Below are positions 8,139 through 16,749 of a stretch of DNA of 64,000 nt, one piece after another; position 1 is the stretch's first letter, and each line of letters begins with the position of its first letter. A program made the translations under genes and the position numbers. Source of the DNA: Pectinatus haikarae (GTDB lineage Bacteria > Bacillota > Negativicutes > Selenomonadales > Selenomonadaceae); the NCBI RefSeq assembly GCF_030813505.1, contig NZ_JAUSUE010000006.1; one strand, written 5' to 3'. The notes below the pieces were generated by a model. That model was not told the origin of the DNA, made no database searches, and saw only the letters and a program-made list of their open reading frames with translations.

Positions 8139-9044
8139 TTATTTGCCCTTTTCTGTATAAGTTTTTGTCGCTCGATGACGCTCTACCGATTTCCATCGAT
8201 TGTGCAGCCAAAACCATTCCGCAGGATGTTTTATTATATGATCTTCTATTTGTTTTGTTATTATCATGGTAGCTGTGCGTATATCTTCATGTTTATTTTG
8301 GGTTTTCGCCACAAAGATAGGTTTATGGATAATTATTTGATGAGTGAGTCCGGGGCCTTTGACTATAAAAACAGGAATTATAGGAGCATTGTTGCGGCGG
8401 GCAATAGTCGCTGCTCCGTGAGCACATGAAGCATCTCTGCCTAAGAAAGGCATAACTATACCGTCTTCAGCAGCATCCTGATCCATTATGAGGCCAATGA
8501 GCCAGCCCTTAGAGATCATCTTGAACATGTTTCGGACATCATACTTATACATGACATATACACCTATCAAGGCACGGTATTCGTTCATAAAACGATCAGC
8601 GCCGCGATTGGATTGTTCCTGAGCTACACCGACAAGCTTATAGCCATTTTGAGATAAAGCGCCGCCTAAAAGTTCCCAGTTACCGCTGTGAGCAGCTGCA
8701 AGAATACCGCCGCGGCCAAGCTTCAAAGCCTCATCAAGATTTTCTGTACCGGATAAAGTGATATATTTATTCATATTATATTTCATGATAGGAAAACGCA
8801 GTACATCGATTATCATGGGACCAAATTTTGTCCAGCTTTTTTTTACGATTTGTACAGCTTTCTTATGAGATATATTAAGGCTGAGTACAGCATTTCTTAC
8901 AGCCATATTTTTTCGTTTAGGCGGAATTAAAAACCATGTTATATGACCAATGGCCCTGCCTATCAGGTACGATATTTTTTCTGGCAATAAACAGAACAGT
9001 TTACTGAATAGTTTCAATACATAATAAAGAGCGATGAAAATCAC
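8139..9044 (-). CDS. Lipid A biosynthesis acyltransferase (LpxL/HtrB family)
   Basis: A 301-residue inner-membrane-associated acyltransferase that adds a secondary acyl chain to lipid A. The catalytic HX4E motif is H119-E124 in AHSGNWELLG. A hydrophobic N-terminal stretch (residues 1-20 and 26-41) gives membrane association. Later family segments LIMDQDAAEDG and ATIARRNNAPIIPVFI are present, and length is typical. It lies within the LPS-core operon, upstream of the Stealth gene with one base between stop and start. Whether it behaves as LpxL or LpxM, and which acyl chain it uses, cannot be told from sequence. The 95 bases upstream, before the GT9 gene, hold no obvious terminator. Confidence 0.92.
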   Translation of the reverse strand: MIFIALYYVLKLFSKLFCLLPEKISYLIGRAIGHITWFLIPPKRKNMAVRNAVLSLNISHKKAVQIVKKSWTKFGPMIIDVLRFPIMKYNMNKYITLSGTENLDEALKLGRGGILAAAHSGNWELLGGALSQNGYKLVGVAQEQSNRGADRFMNEYRALIGVYVMYKYDVRNMFKMISKGWLIGLIMDQDAAEDGIVMPFLGRDASCAHGAATIARRNNAPIIPVFIVKGPGLTHQIIIHKPIFVAKTQNKHEDIRTATMIITKQIEDHIIKHPAEWFWLHNRWKSVERHRATKTYTEKGK

Positions 9045-9139
9045 CTTCCTGTTATTAGCTGGTCTGACTTTTGATAAGAAGGTTCAAAAGTGTGGGATGC
9101 CGCTGTCCGGCAAGTTTTACTGTGCTGAATAAATTAAAA

Positions 9140-10159
9140 TCAGCGTAAAACTGCTGTCAATTTATTTATTACCTGCTGAGGCTCAATAGAGGCAAGACAA
9201 TCACGGTTAAAGCGGCATTTCCGTTTCCAGCAGTGTCGGCAGTCATAGGCTACTTCAATATAATTGTTTTTTTGATTGTAGGGTCCGTTGCGATTGGCAT
9301 CTGTAGGTCCCATGATCATAATAGCAGGTTTGCCAAGAGCAGCCGCCATATGAAGACTGCCGGTATCACCGCCGACGGTGGCAGAGGCATTTTTAATTAT
9401 GAATGCCAATTCTTTTAAAGCTGTTTGTCCCACCAGGTCAACGGTGTTGTTTTGTGTCAGATTTTTTATTTTATCTGCGATAAGACGGTCTGTTTTTCCG
9501 GCACCGGCTAAAAGCGGAATTATTTTTTTACCGCAGCACCAATCAATTAATTCTGCGAAATAGGAAGCAGGCCAGCGTTTATTGGGCCAATTGGCACCGA
9601 CCACCAAAACCACATAAGGATCGCTGAGATTCACTTTATTTTCAAACAGCAGAGAACGGGCTTTAGCAATATTGTCTTCTGTTATGCCCAGCGGAAATAC
9701 TGGATTATCAGCGTTCCCGCCTAATCGGCGGACAACATCCAAATATCTTTCCACTATATGACCATTATGGTTTTTTCCGCTCAGCGGTGTACTTATGATT
9801 CCGCTGCCCTCACGCATATCCGTGTAACCGACTTTTTCTGCAGCATGGGCCAGCCAGGCAATAAGAGCTGATTTTAAAAGTCCCTGCAGATCAATACTGA
9901 TATCATAGCGGCGTTTATTGAGACGTGCAGAAAAAGGTTTCATATATTTAAGAAAATCAATAGGCGAATTTAATTTCTTCCGATCGAAAATAATAATTTC
10001 ATCAATTGCCGGACAATCGTTGACTATGTCGGCAGCTACGGGAGAAACTACCCAAGTAAGATGACAGTCCGGCCAAGTTTTTTTTACAGCTGCCGCCACA
10101 GGCAACGCATGGATGACATCACCGATAGCACTGAGCTTTATTATAAGAATATTTTTCAT
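9140..10159 (-). CDS. Lipopolysaccharide heptosyltransferase (GT9, WaaC/WaaF type)
   Basis: A 339-residue GT9 enzyme with the classic heptosyltransferase start (ILIIKLSAIGDVIHALP). It also has the mid-protein segment GANWPNKRWPASYFAELI and the donor-binding motif GGDTGSLHMAAALGKP followed by GPTDANRNGP. It transfers L-glycero-D-manno-heptose from ADP-heptose to the inner core. A C-terminal cysteine-rich patch (CRHCWKRKC, then RDCL) is seen in many clostridial and negativicute GT9 proteins. It follows rfaE2 by 2 bases, so heptose activation and transfer are encoded together. WaaC versus WaaF is not resolvable by eye. Confidence 0.93.
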   Translation of the reverse strand: MKNILIIKLSAIGDVIHALPVAAAVKKTWPDCHLTWVVSPVAADIVNDCPAIDEIIIFDRKKLNSPIDFLKYMKPFSARLNKRRYDISIDLQGLLKSALIAWLAHAAEKVGYTDMREGSGIISTPLSGKNHNGHIVERYLDVVRRLGGNADNPVFPLGITEDNIAKARSLLFENKVNLSDPYVVLVVGANWPNKRWPASYFAELIDWCCGKKIIPLLAGAGKTDRLIADKIKNLTQNNTVDLVGQTALKELAFIIKNASATVGGDTGSLHMAAALGKPAIMIMGPTDANRNGPYNQKNNYIEVAYDCRHCWKRKCRFNRDCLASIEPQQVINKLTAVLR

Positions 10160-10161
10160 GG

Positions 10162-10632
10162 TCAGCTGCAGATCTCTTGTACTTTCTTTATGATGTTTGT
10201 TGTGGAGCAGCCCGGCAATAATTTGATAAACTCGGCGTGGCCGCCATATTTTTGCAGGGTTTTTGCCTCGGGCAGGGTAGACAGAGAGTAATCGCTGCCT
10301 TTTACATAAATGTCCGGCCGTACCTTTTCTATAAGCTTTTCAGCGTTGGTTTCATCAAACAAAACCACATAAGTCACAGATTTTAGAGCATTTATCACAA
10401 TGGCTCGTTCATTTTCGGGGACAATAGGTCTTTTATCGTTTTTCCAACGTTTTACGGAGGCATCGGTGTTCAGACCGACAATGAGGCAGTCACCATATGA
10501 AGCAGCCTTCTCCAGATATGTTATGTGTCCGGCATGGATAATATCAAAGCAACCGTTGGTTAAAACTATTTTTTGACCGGATTTTTTTAAAACAGAGCAA
10601 AGCATTGCTATATCATCATTTTTTATAATCAT
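10162..10632 (-). CDS. rfaE2: D-glycero-beta-D-manno-heptose 1-phosphate adenylyltransferase
   Basis: A 156-residue nucleotidyltransferase equivalent to the C-terminal half of E. coli HldE. It makes ADP-D-glycero-D-manno-heptose from the 1-phosphate and ATP. The HxGH motif is HAGH at residues 33-36 after NGCFDI, and the family motif YVKGSDY is near residue 112. It is 4 bases downstream of the kinase rfaE1 and 2 bases upstream of the heptosyltransferase. Encoding the two HldE activities as separate genes is a common alternative arrangement. The epimerase (hldD) and phosphatase (gmhB) are not in the window. Confidence 0.95.
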   Translation of the reverse strand: MIIKNDDIAMLCSVLKKSGQKIVLTNGCFDIIHAGHITYLEKAASYGDCLIVGLNTDASVKRWKNDKRPIVPENERAIVINALKSVTYVVLFDETNAEKLIEKVRPDIYVKGSDYSLSTLPEAKTLQKYGGHAEFIKLLPGCSTTNIIKKVQEICS

Positions 10633-10636
10633 AAGC

Positions 10637-11635
10637 TCACTTTTCCAAAATATTTTTCAGTTCTTTTACCGCTACTGTGGCTGTACCCATCTTGCGTACA
10701 GCTATGCCGGCAGCATAATTGGATAATTTTGCTGCCAGAGAAGGATCATAGCCTGCTGCTACGGCCAAGATAAATGCGGCTACACAAGTATCACCGGCAC
10801 CGGAAACATCGTAAACTTCACTTTTATCAGATACGGGGATGCGAGTTGCTTTGCCGTTTTCTTCAAATAAAACCATTCCTTTTTCACCGCAGGTTACTAA
10901 AATACCTTTAGCTTTTAATTTCTTCAACAAGAGAAATCCAGCATTATAAAGATCGGTCTCTGTATTTATTGCAGAATTTACGGCGCTGGCCAGCTCAGCA
11001 TCATTTTGCTTCACGTAAGTGACACCTGCGAAGGATTCTATATCGTAGCGTGAATCGACTATGCAGGGAACATTGTTTTTCTGTGAATAGTTTATGGCGA
11101 GTTCACGTACCGCGGGTGTAATTGTACCACTGCCATAATCACTGAGAACAATGCCGCCGATTTTTGGCAGCAGCATACGCAGTTTTTCTAAAAGCAGTGT
11201 CTCGTCAGAAGGGCTTATCGGTGTATTATTATCATGATCTATGCGTACTACCTGCTGACTGACGGTTGCTCTTCCTCCGGCAATTATCCTGGTTTTAGTT
11301 ATAGTGGTGCCTTTAGCTGAAACCAACATACCGTCGATGCCGACACCGTTAACCGTCAAAATATTTTTAAGGCCTGCACCGGCGCTGTCACTGCCTAGTA
11401 ATCCCACAGCGGAAACGCATCCGCCCAGTGTAGCAATATTATTTACTACATTGGCAGCGCCTCCGGCAACAATTTTCTCTTCTGCCTGTTTGAGAACTAA
11501 GACAGGTGCTTCACGAGAGATTCGGTCGATAGTACAGTGCAGGTATATATCTGCGACCATATCGCCGATGACGGCTATATGTTTATTTTGCATACCGCTC
11601 AGAACAGCGGATAATAAATTTTTTCTGTTTTCCAT
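10637..11635 (-). CDS. rfaE1: D-glycero-beta-D-manno-heptose-7-phosphate kinase
   Basis: A 332-residue PfkB-family kinase matching the N-terminal half of HldE. It phosphorylates heptose-7-phosphate at C1 in ADP-heptose synthesis. The family anion-hole / catalytic-base motif GAGD is at residues 279-282 (base D282). The N-terminal sugar-binding glycines are in KIVAGGAANVVNNIATLGG, and RISREAPVLVLK is typical of RfaE1. It begins 6 bases after the upstream lptD-like gene and sits directly before rfaE2, as one operon. Length fits a stand-alone kinase domain. Confidence 0.95.
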   Translation of the reverse strand: MENRKNLLSAVLSGMQNKHIAVIGDMVADIYLHCTIDRISREAPVLVLKQAEEKIVAGGAANVVNNIATLGGCVSAVGLLGSDSAGAGLKNILTVNGVGIDGMLVSAKGTTITKTRIIAGGRATVSQQVVRIDHDNNTPISPSDETLLLEKLRMLLPKIGGIVLSDYGSGTITPAVRELAINYSQKNNVPCIVDSRYDIESFAGVTYVKQNDAELASAVNSAINTETDLYNAGFLLLKKLKAKGILVTCGEKGMVLFEENGKATRIPVSDKSEVYDVSGAGDTCVAAFILAVAAGYDPSLAAKLSNYAAGIAVRKMGTATVAVKELKNILEK

Positions 11636-11641
11636 TTTGTA

Positions 11642-13177
11642 TCACCAATGAACAAGATTGAATTTTATATGCCATGAATTTCTTTTTTCCCGGTATCTGA
11701 GTTCCATATCAAGGCAATGAAAGTCATGATACCAGTAATAATCCCTATCCATCACCTTCATACCGTCTCCGGCATCAAATTCGTTGGCAATGACAATTCT
11801 GTCCTTGTCAGTAAGCTCGTAGCTGAATCCGGCAGTGACTTTTTTTGAATAATCATCATAACCATAATCAAATAACGAGTTTTGTGTTGTTGACTGCGAA
11901 TAATGATAAGCAGTATATGCTACAAGTTTGGGGCTTATATCAGCCATCACTGTAGCATTATAGTAGAAATTATTTGAGTTGCTTGAGTCATAGGATTCAT
12001 AGATCCAGGAATAGCCTATGTTTGGATAAAGACGTATTTTGGGAGATCCAAGATTGATGGGGGCATGCGAAAGGCTGACAGAATGACTTCTGTGCCAGCT
12101 TGATTTTATATCATCGTCCCATTTGCCGTATTCCGTGGAAAAGCCAAAGCTAAGCGGTGTGTTGGCAATATGAGTATTATAATCAAAAATCATAGTTGGT
12201 TCTTTTTTTATCCATACATTGTTGCTGTCTTCGTAATAACCGTCTTCAAGACGTACAGAAGCTTTGCCGTCTGCCCATTGCAGTCCATAGACATTGCGAA
12301 GATCATGCTTGGTATAATAATTGAAATCAATATAGGCTTTGATTTTTTCATTAAGATTTTGGTCATAATAATAATTTATATGCAGGCCATCATCACTGTC
12401 ATAATTTACATGCACGGGGATGGTACTGTTTTTGTCTGAAGCATTTTTCCCTATTGCTGTTATATAACGGTCTTTTTTATAGATTACCTGCCCTTTGATC
12501 CAAAATTTTGCATTATAGGCTATCATATGATCGTCCGGCCATATTTCAATCTTATCGGCAGACATATAGTAGTCCGGTTTTTTTGCCGGACAACGTGTGA
12601 TGGAACCATCATATATGATCATCTCTTCGGGATAAAATTCCATTTTTTTCCCGGATACTTGTTCAGTATCTATGGATCCCTTTACATTTTCCATTTTGCC
12701 GAGTTTTGTATTGTAATTGTATGTGGTATTATAGCCATCCATGACAATATTCGGTTCACCGGCTGCAAGATCTCCGGATTGGGCCATGTGAGCCTTATCG
12801 GGAATAGCTGTATCACCGCTTTTGGCATTACCTGACATGGAGTCAGTGGTAATCCGCGAATAATCGTGGGTTATGCGGACATTCCCTTTAGCAAATACAT
12901 CGCCTGTGCCGCTGTCATAAGAAATATCATTGCCTTCAAATATTATAGGTGCTGGTTTTGAAGGATCGAGTGGACGTATAAATTTTTCATTGTCAATGTC
13001 AGCACGCAGTTCTTTAAGTTCTTTGTTTTCTCTATGCTGGCGGGCATAATCTTTCTGTTCTTGAATATAATTCAGCAGATCGATATCTGTATCATCTGCA
13101 TAGGCATGAGTCTGTGCTGCATTGAAAACGGCAGCAAAGGCAGTTAATGCCGATAATAAATAAATTTTTTTGTGCAT
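11642..13177 (-). CDS. lptD: LptD-like LPS assembly outer-membrane protein (short form)
   Basis: About 511 residues from the chosen ATG at 13177. That start begins a clear signal peptide (MHKKIYLLSALTAF, cleavage after QTHA) and has AGGAG 11 bases upstream; the frame itself opens at 13228. After the leader comes an OstA/LptA-type beta-jellyroll segment, roughly residues 75-110 (IIFEGNDISYDSGTGDVFAKG). A long alternating, aromatic-rich region ends in Trp, as outer-membrane barrels do. LptD with LptE inserts LPS into the outer leaflet. E. coli LptD is about 784 residues, so this is a short version, and I count only a few cysteines rather than the four-cysteine pattern. It heads the LPS-core operon. 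A stand-alone OstA-barrel protein of other function is possible. Confidence 0.75.
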   Translation of the reverse strand: MHKKIYLLSALTAFAAVFNAAQTHAYADDTDIDLLNYIQEQKDYARQHRENKELKELRADIDNEKFIRPLDPSKPAPIIFEGNDISYDSGTGDVFAKGNVRITHDYSRITTDSMSGNAKSGDTAIPDKAHMAQSGDLAAGEPNIVMDGYNTTYNYNTKLGKMENVKGSIDTEQVSGKKMEFYPEEMIIYDGSITRCPAKKPDYYMSADKIEIWPDDHMIAYNAKFWIKGQVIYKKDRYITAIGKNASDKNSTIPVHVNYDSDDGLHINYYYDQNLNEKIKAYIDFNYYTKHDLRNVYGLQWADGKASVRLEDGYYEDSNNVWIKKEPTMIFDYNTHIANTPLSFGFSTEYGKWDDDIKSSWHRSHSVSLSHAPINLGSPKIRLYPNIGYSWIYESYDSSNSNNFYYNATVMADISPKLVAYTAYHYSQSTTQNSLFDYGYDDYSKKVTAGFSYELTDKDRIVIANEFDAGDGMKVMDRDYYWYHDFHCLDMELRYREKRNSWHIKFNLVHW

Positions 13178-13226
13178 ATAATTAAATTCTCCTAAAAATA
13201 ATATCAACTGTTGTATATTCGTGAAC

Positions 13227-13284
13227 AAAAATAAAACTCCTGCTTAATATGGTCAGTCATACCAGATAATATTAAGCAGGAGTT
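13227..13284 (-). terminator. Intrinsic terminator at the end of the glycogen operon
   Basis: In minus orientation the stem AACTCCTGCTTAATAT pairs perfectly with ATATTAAGCAGGAGTT around an 18-base loop and is followed by a T-rich tail. It lies 24 bases after the stop of the GH13-MalQ gene. It separates the glycogen operon from the lptD-led LPS operon, whose promoter should lie close downstream. Confidence 0.85.
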
Positions 13285-13307
13285 CTATTTTGAAAATGAA
13301 ATATATG

Positions 13308-16300
13308 TTACTGTCTTTTATATTTGCTGCTGAGTTCTGCCAGATACAAAGCTGTTTTTGGGTCCATGCGGTCGCTCGACAGCCGCCAAGTCCAATTTTT
13401 GCCAACTGTGCCGGGCAAATTCATTCGAGCTGATGAATCAAGCAAGAGTACATCCTGAAGAGGTAATATAACTATGCGGGCTTCACTGGCATAAGCGTAT
13501 TCTATCAATTTTTGACAAAGCTGATCCGACGATGCGGCATACAGTTTCAACTGTGCTGATAAAATAGCTCGTGCTTCCGGTGTAAGATTTTTTTTCAGCC
13601 ATCCTATGGTAGTATCATTATCGTGAGTGCCTGTGTATAAAATATTATTTTCTGCACAGGAAAAGCTTATATTTTTTTCTGTGCTTAAATGCAATTCAAA
13701 CTGCAATACTTTCATCCCCGGAAAACCGCAGTCATTTTTTAACTTATCTGCATCTTCCGTTATAATACCAAGATCCTCTGCAATAATAGAAATTTTTCCC
13801 AGCTGTTTTTCCAGAGACTTAAAAAAAGACAAACCGGGACCTTTTTCCCAACAGCCCGTACGGGCTGTTGAGGCCTTGCTGTTTACAGACCAATAGGAAG
13901 CAAAACCGCGAAAATGATCAAGCCGAATTACATTCGTCATGAGAGAAAGAGTACGAAATCTTTCTACCCACCAGCAATAATCGTCCTCGGCCATTTTATC
14001 CCAGCGATAGTGTGGATTTCCCCAAAGCTGACCATCCTCAGTAAAATAGTCAGGCGGCACACCGGCAACCGTTAAGGGATTACCGGTTTCATCAAGATTG
14101 AACATAGCTTGATGTGCCCACACATCAGCACTGTCATGCGAAGGGAAAATAGGCATGTCACCGATGATTTTTATATTGTGTTTAGCCGCATAATTCTTTA
14201 ATTCCCGCCATTGGCTGAAAAAAATATATTGAACGAATTTTATGTAGGCTATTTCTGTCTGATGTTTAGAAGAAGCCTCAGACAAGGCTTCCTGAGAATG
14301 ATTTCTCAATGGAGCCGGCCATTTTATCCATGAGGCGTTATAATGTTTTTTCAGCGCACTGTAAATGGCATAATCTTCCAGCCAATATTTTTGTTCACGG
14401 CAAAATGAATAGAATTCCTCACAGGGAGAAAATAATGAAAAGGCTTTTCTGAGCAATGTATCCTTACTTGATTCTACAGAAGAAAAATCAACACTGTCAG
14501 AATCATCAATATGATAGATATCTTCTGGCATAAGTAATCCGTCACGGAGCAGACTGTCGGGAGAAATAAGCAATTTATTGCCGGCAAAAACAGAAGGTGA
14601 CTGATAGGGAGAGGCACCGTAACCTACAGGATTTAATGGTAATATCTGCCAATATTTTTGGTTGCTGTTTTTCAACCAATCGATAAAAGAGAATGCGCTG
14701 CTGCCTATATCGCCGATCCCGTAAGGTGAATATAAGCAGCTGGGATGTAGAAGAAGACCGCAGCTGCGTTCATATTGGAGCGGTTTCGTTACCTGCCTTA
14801 GGACCATACCGGATAATTTTTCTATATCCAGTGTCAGGATATCGTCCTTCAGCAATATTTCTTCAGCTTCAGATAATACATCTTTTACCGCGGTATGGCA
14901 AAAACCATGCAGATCAAGTGTGAGATGAGCGGTGTTCTTATAGCTGCGGTTGATTATTATAATAAAGCAGTCATTTTTGGCAGATTGTCCAAAAACATCA
15001 CTGCCTGTACGGATACAACGTAAATAGACTATTACATCGTCTTGAGCATAAAGAAACAAAAGTTCGCCTGTTCTAAGGGCAATATGCTTATTCCTCAGCG
15101 CAATCAAGGTTTTGAACCATGCCTGTAATTCATTATTGCCCTCACTCCAGTTATAGGTACCGCGATTATATGGATCACGCAGTCCCTCCATCCCTATTTC
15201 GTCACCATAATATATAGACGGTACACCTGGATAAGTCATCTGCCATAAGGCGGCAAGCTTGCTTCTGAGCATTCCCAACCTGTAGTGAGCAGGATCAAGC
15301 TGGTAATTTCTTTGAGCTGCGGCAGATATAGTCTCATAATTGGAGGCTTCACCTAATAAACTGATGACGCGTTCAACATCATGGCTTCCTACTAAATTCA
15401 TCATTGCATAGTAATTATGATAGGGGTAATTCTCTTTTTGACTGGACAGATAACAACAAGTCTTTTGGGCAGATATTCTGCAAAGCAGAAAATCCAGCAC
15501 TGTCTTGCGAAATGGGTAATTCATGGCTGAATCCATTTCTCCGCCGCAAAGATATTCCCGCGAAATGCCATAACTGACTTTATTTGAGGCATCTTCCCAG
15601 ACTTCACCGATAAGAATGGCATCCGACTTGATGCTTTTCATTGTTTTATAAAAGTGCCGTGAAAATTTTTGTGGTAATTCGTCAATGACATCAAGGCGCC
15701 ACCCGTTTATACCATTTTTCAGCCAATGCCGCAGCACGCTGTTTTCACCGTCTATGATGAAATTCATATACGACGGTGAAATTTCGTCAACATTAGGCAG
15801 TGTATCAAATCCCCACCAACTGTCATATTCATGAGGATAGCTGCGGAACGTATACCAATCGTAATAAGGCGAGTTTTTGGATTGATAAGCGCCTATGGAA
15901 GAATACGTATTTTCTCTGTTGAAATATATACTGTCACTGCCAGTATGGCTGAAAACACCGTCAAGAATAATTCGTATGCCCATTTTCTGCGCTGAAGTAC
16001 ACAAGTCAATAAATTCTTCGTTAGAACCTAGAATTGGATCTATTTTGTGATAATCACCCGTATCATAATGGTGATTGCTGGCAGATTCAAAAACGGGATT
16101 AAGATAGATCACCGAAATACCTAATTCCTGTAAATAAGGCAGTTTGGCTTTGATACCGGCCAAGTTGCCGCCAAAAAAATCATAGGAAATGATATCTTTT
16201 GTGTCAACGTCTTTATAATAATAGGGCTTATCATGCCAATCAGCATGATAGACAGCGTTTTTTTTAGAAACAATGGCATTTCCGCAGCGGTAAAAACGAT

Positions 16301-16733
16301 CAGGAAATATCTGGTACATTACAGCATTTTTGAACCATGCCGGAGTAGCGGCATCAGCCTGATAAACGGTTACCTGAAAAGAGGACGGAGAGCGTTGATA
16401 AATACATCCTTTTCCGCCGGTATTTTCGGTGCTGTTCCCATAAAACAGTGTCTCATCGGCAGTATCAATGATAAAATAATACCATAAAAGACACCCTTTA
16501 TCTGGCAATGTCAGCTGAACCGTGTAATGCTTGGAATTTTGAAGAGAGTTGTGCAATGATATTATTTTTTCGCCGGATACTTCCTGCCATAAACGCAGAG
16601 ATATTTTCAAAATCTTTGTTTCGGAGATAACATCGATTGACAGAAAAAGATCTGTACTTGTACGGCATGCTCCAAAGGGATAACGATAATAAGCATTATA
16701 GGAATCATGCAGCAGTAAAATTTCCTCAGGCAA
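13308..16733 (-). CDS. malQ: Bifunctional GH13 amylase/debranching-type enzyme fused to GH77 4-alpha-glucanotransferase (MalQ)
   Basis: A 1141-residue fusion. Residues 1-125 look like an N-terminal beta-sandwich (CBM34-like). Residues 130-640 form a GH13 barrel with all catalytic positions intact: D348 (GWRLD), E377 (IGEVWED) and D452 (GSHDVER). From about residue 656 a complete MalQ follows, with GASPYQSPSVFAGN, the nucleophile region IRLDHFRGF, the acid/base region IIAEDLG and YTGTHDND. The GH13 part would hydrolyse or debranch alpha-glucans; the GH77 part disproportionates maltodextrins. Together they recycle the limit dextrins left by GlgP. It is the last gene of the operon, 16 bases after glgA. 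Whether the GH13 half is a GlgX-like debranching enzyme or a neopullulanase/maltogenic amylase is unresolved. Confidence 0.92.
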   Translation of the reverse strand: MPEEILLLHDSYNAYYRYPFGACRTSTDLFLSIDVISETKILKISLRLWQEVSGEKIISLHNSLQNSKHYTVQLTLPDKGCLLWYYFIIDTADETLFYGNSTENTGGKGCIYQRSPSSFQVTVYQADAATPAWFKNAVMYQIFPDRFYRCGNAIVSKKNAVYHADWHDKPYYYKDVDTKDIISYDFFGGNLAGIKAKLPYLQELGISVIYLNPVFESASNHHYDTGDYHKIDPILGSNEEFIDLCTSAQKMGIRIILDGVFSHTGSDSIYFNRENTYSSIGAYQSKNSPYYDWYTFRSYPHEYDSWWGFDTLPNVDEISPSYMNFIIDGENSVLRHWLKNGINGWRLDVIDELPQKFSRHFYKTMKSIKSDAILIGEVWEDASNKVSYGISREYLCGGEMDSAMNYPFRKTVLDFLLCRISAQKTCCYLSSQKENYPYHNYYAMMNLVGSHDVERVISLLGEASNYETISAAAQRNYQLDPAHYRLGMLRSKLAALWQMTYPGVPSIYYGDEIGMEGLRDPYNRGTYNWSEGNNELQAWFKTLIALRNKHIALRTGELLFLYAQDDVIVYLRCIRTGSDVFGQSAKNDCFIIIINRSYKNTAHLTLDLHGFCHTAVKDVLSEAEEILLKDDILTLDIEKLSGMVLRQVTKPLQYERSCGLLLHPSCLYSPYGIGDIGSSAFSFIDWLKNSNQKYWQILPLNPVGYGASPYQSPSVFAGNKLLISPDSLLRDGLLMPEDIYHIDDSDSVDFSSVESSKDTLLRKAFSLFSPCEEFYSFCREQKYWLEDYAIYSALKKHYNASWIKWPAPLRNHSQEALSEASSKHQTEIAYIKFVQYIFFSQWRELKNYAAKHNIKIIGDMPIFPSHDSADVWAHQAMFNLDETGNPLTVAGVPPDYFTEDGQLWGNPHYRWDKMAEDDYCWWVERFRTLSLMTNVIRLDHFRGFASYWSVNSKASTARTGCWEKGPGLSFFKSLEKQLGKISIIAEDLGIITEDADKLKNDCGFPGMKVLQFELHLSTEKNISFSCAENNILYTGTHDNDTTIGWLKKNLTPEARAILSAQLKLYAASSDQLCQKLIEYAYASEARIVILPLQDVLLLDSSARMNLPGTVGKNWTWRLSSDRMDPKTALYLAELSSKYKRQ

Positions 16734-16749
16734 GAAATCACCCTCTCAA

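Noticed and set aside
10162..11635. rfaE1 and rfaE2 as a broken hldE gene
   Set aside because: Both have complete domains, own starts and a 4-base gap; separate kinase and adenylyltransferase genes are a known normal arrangement.
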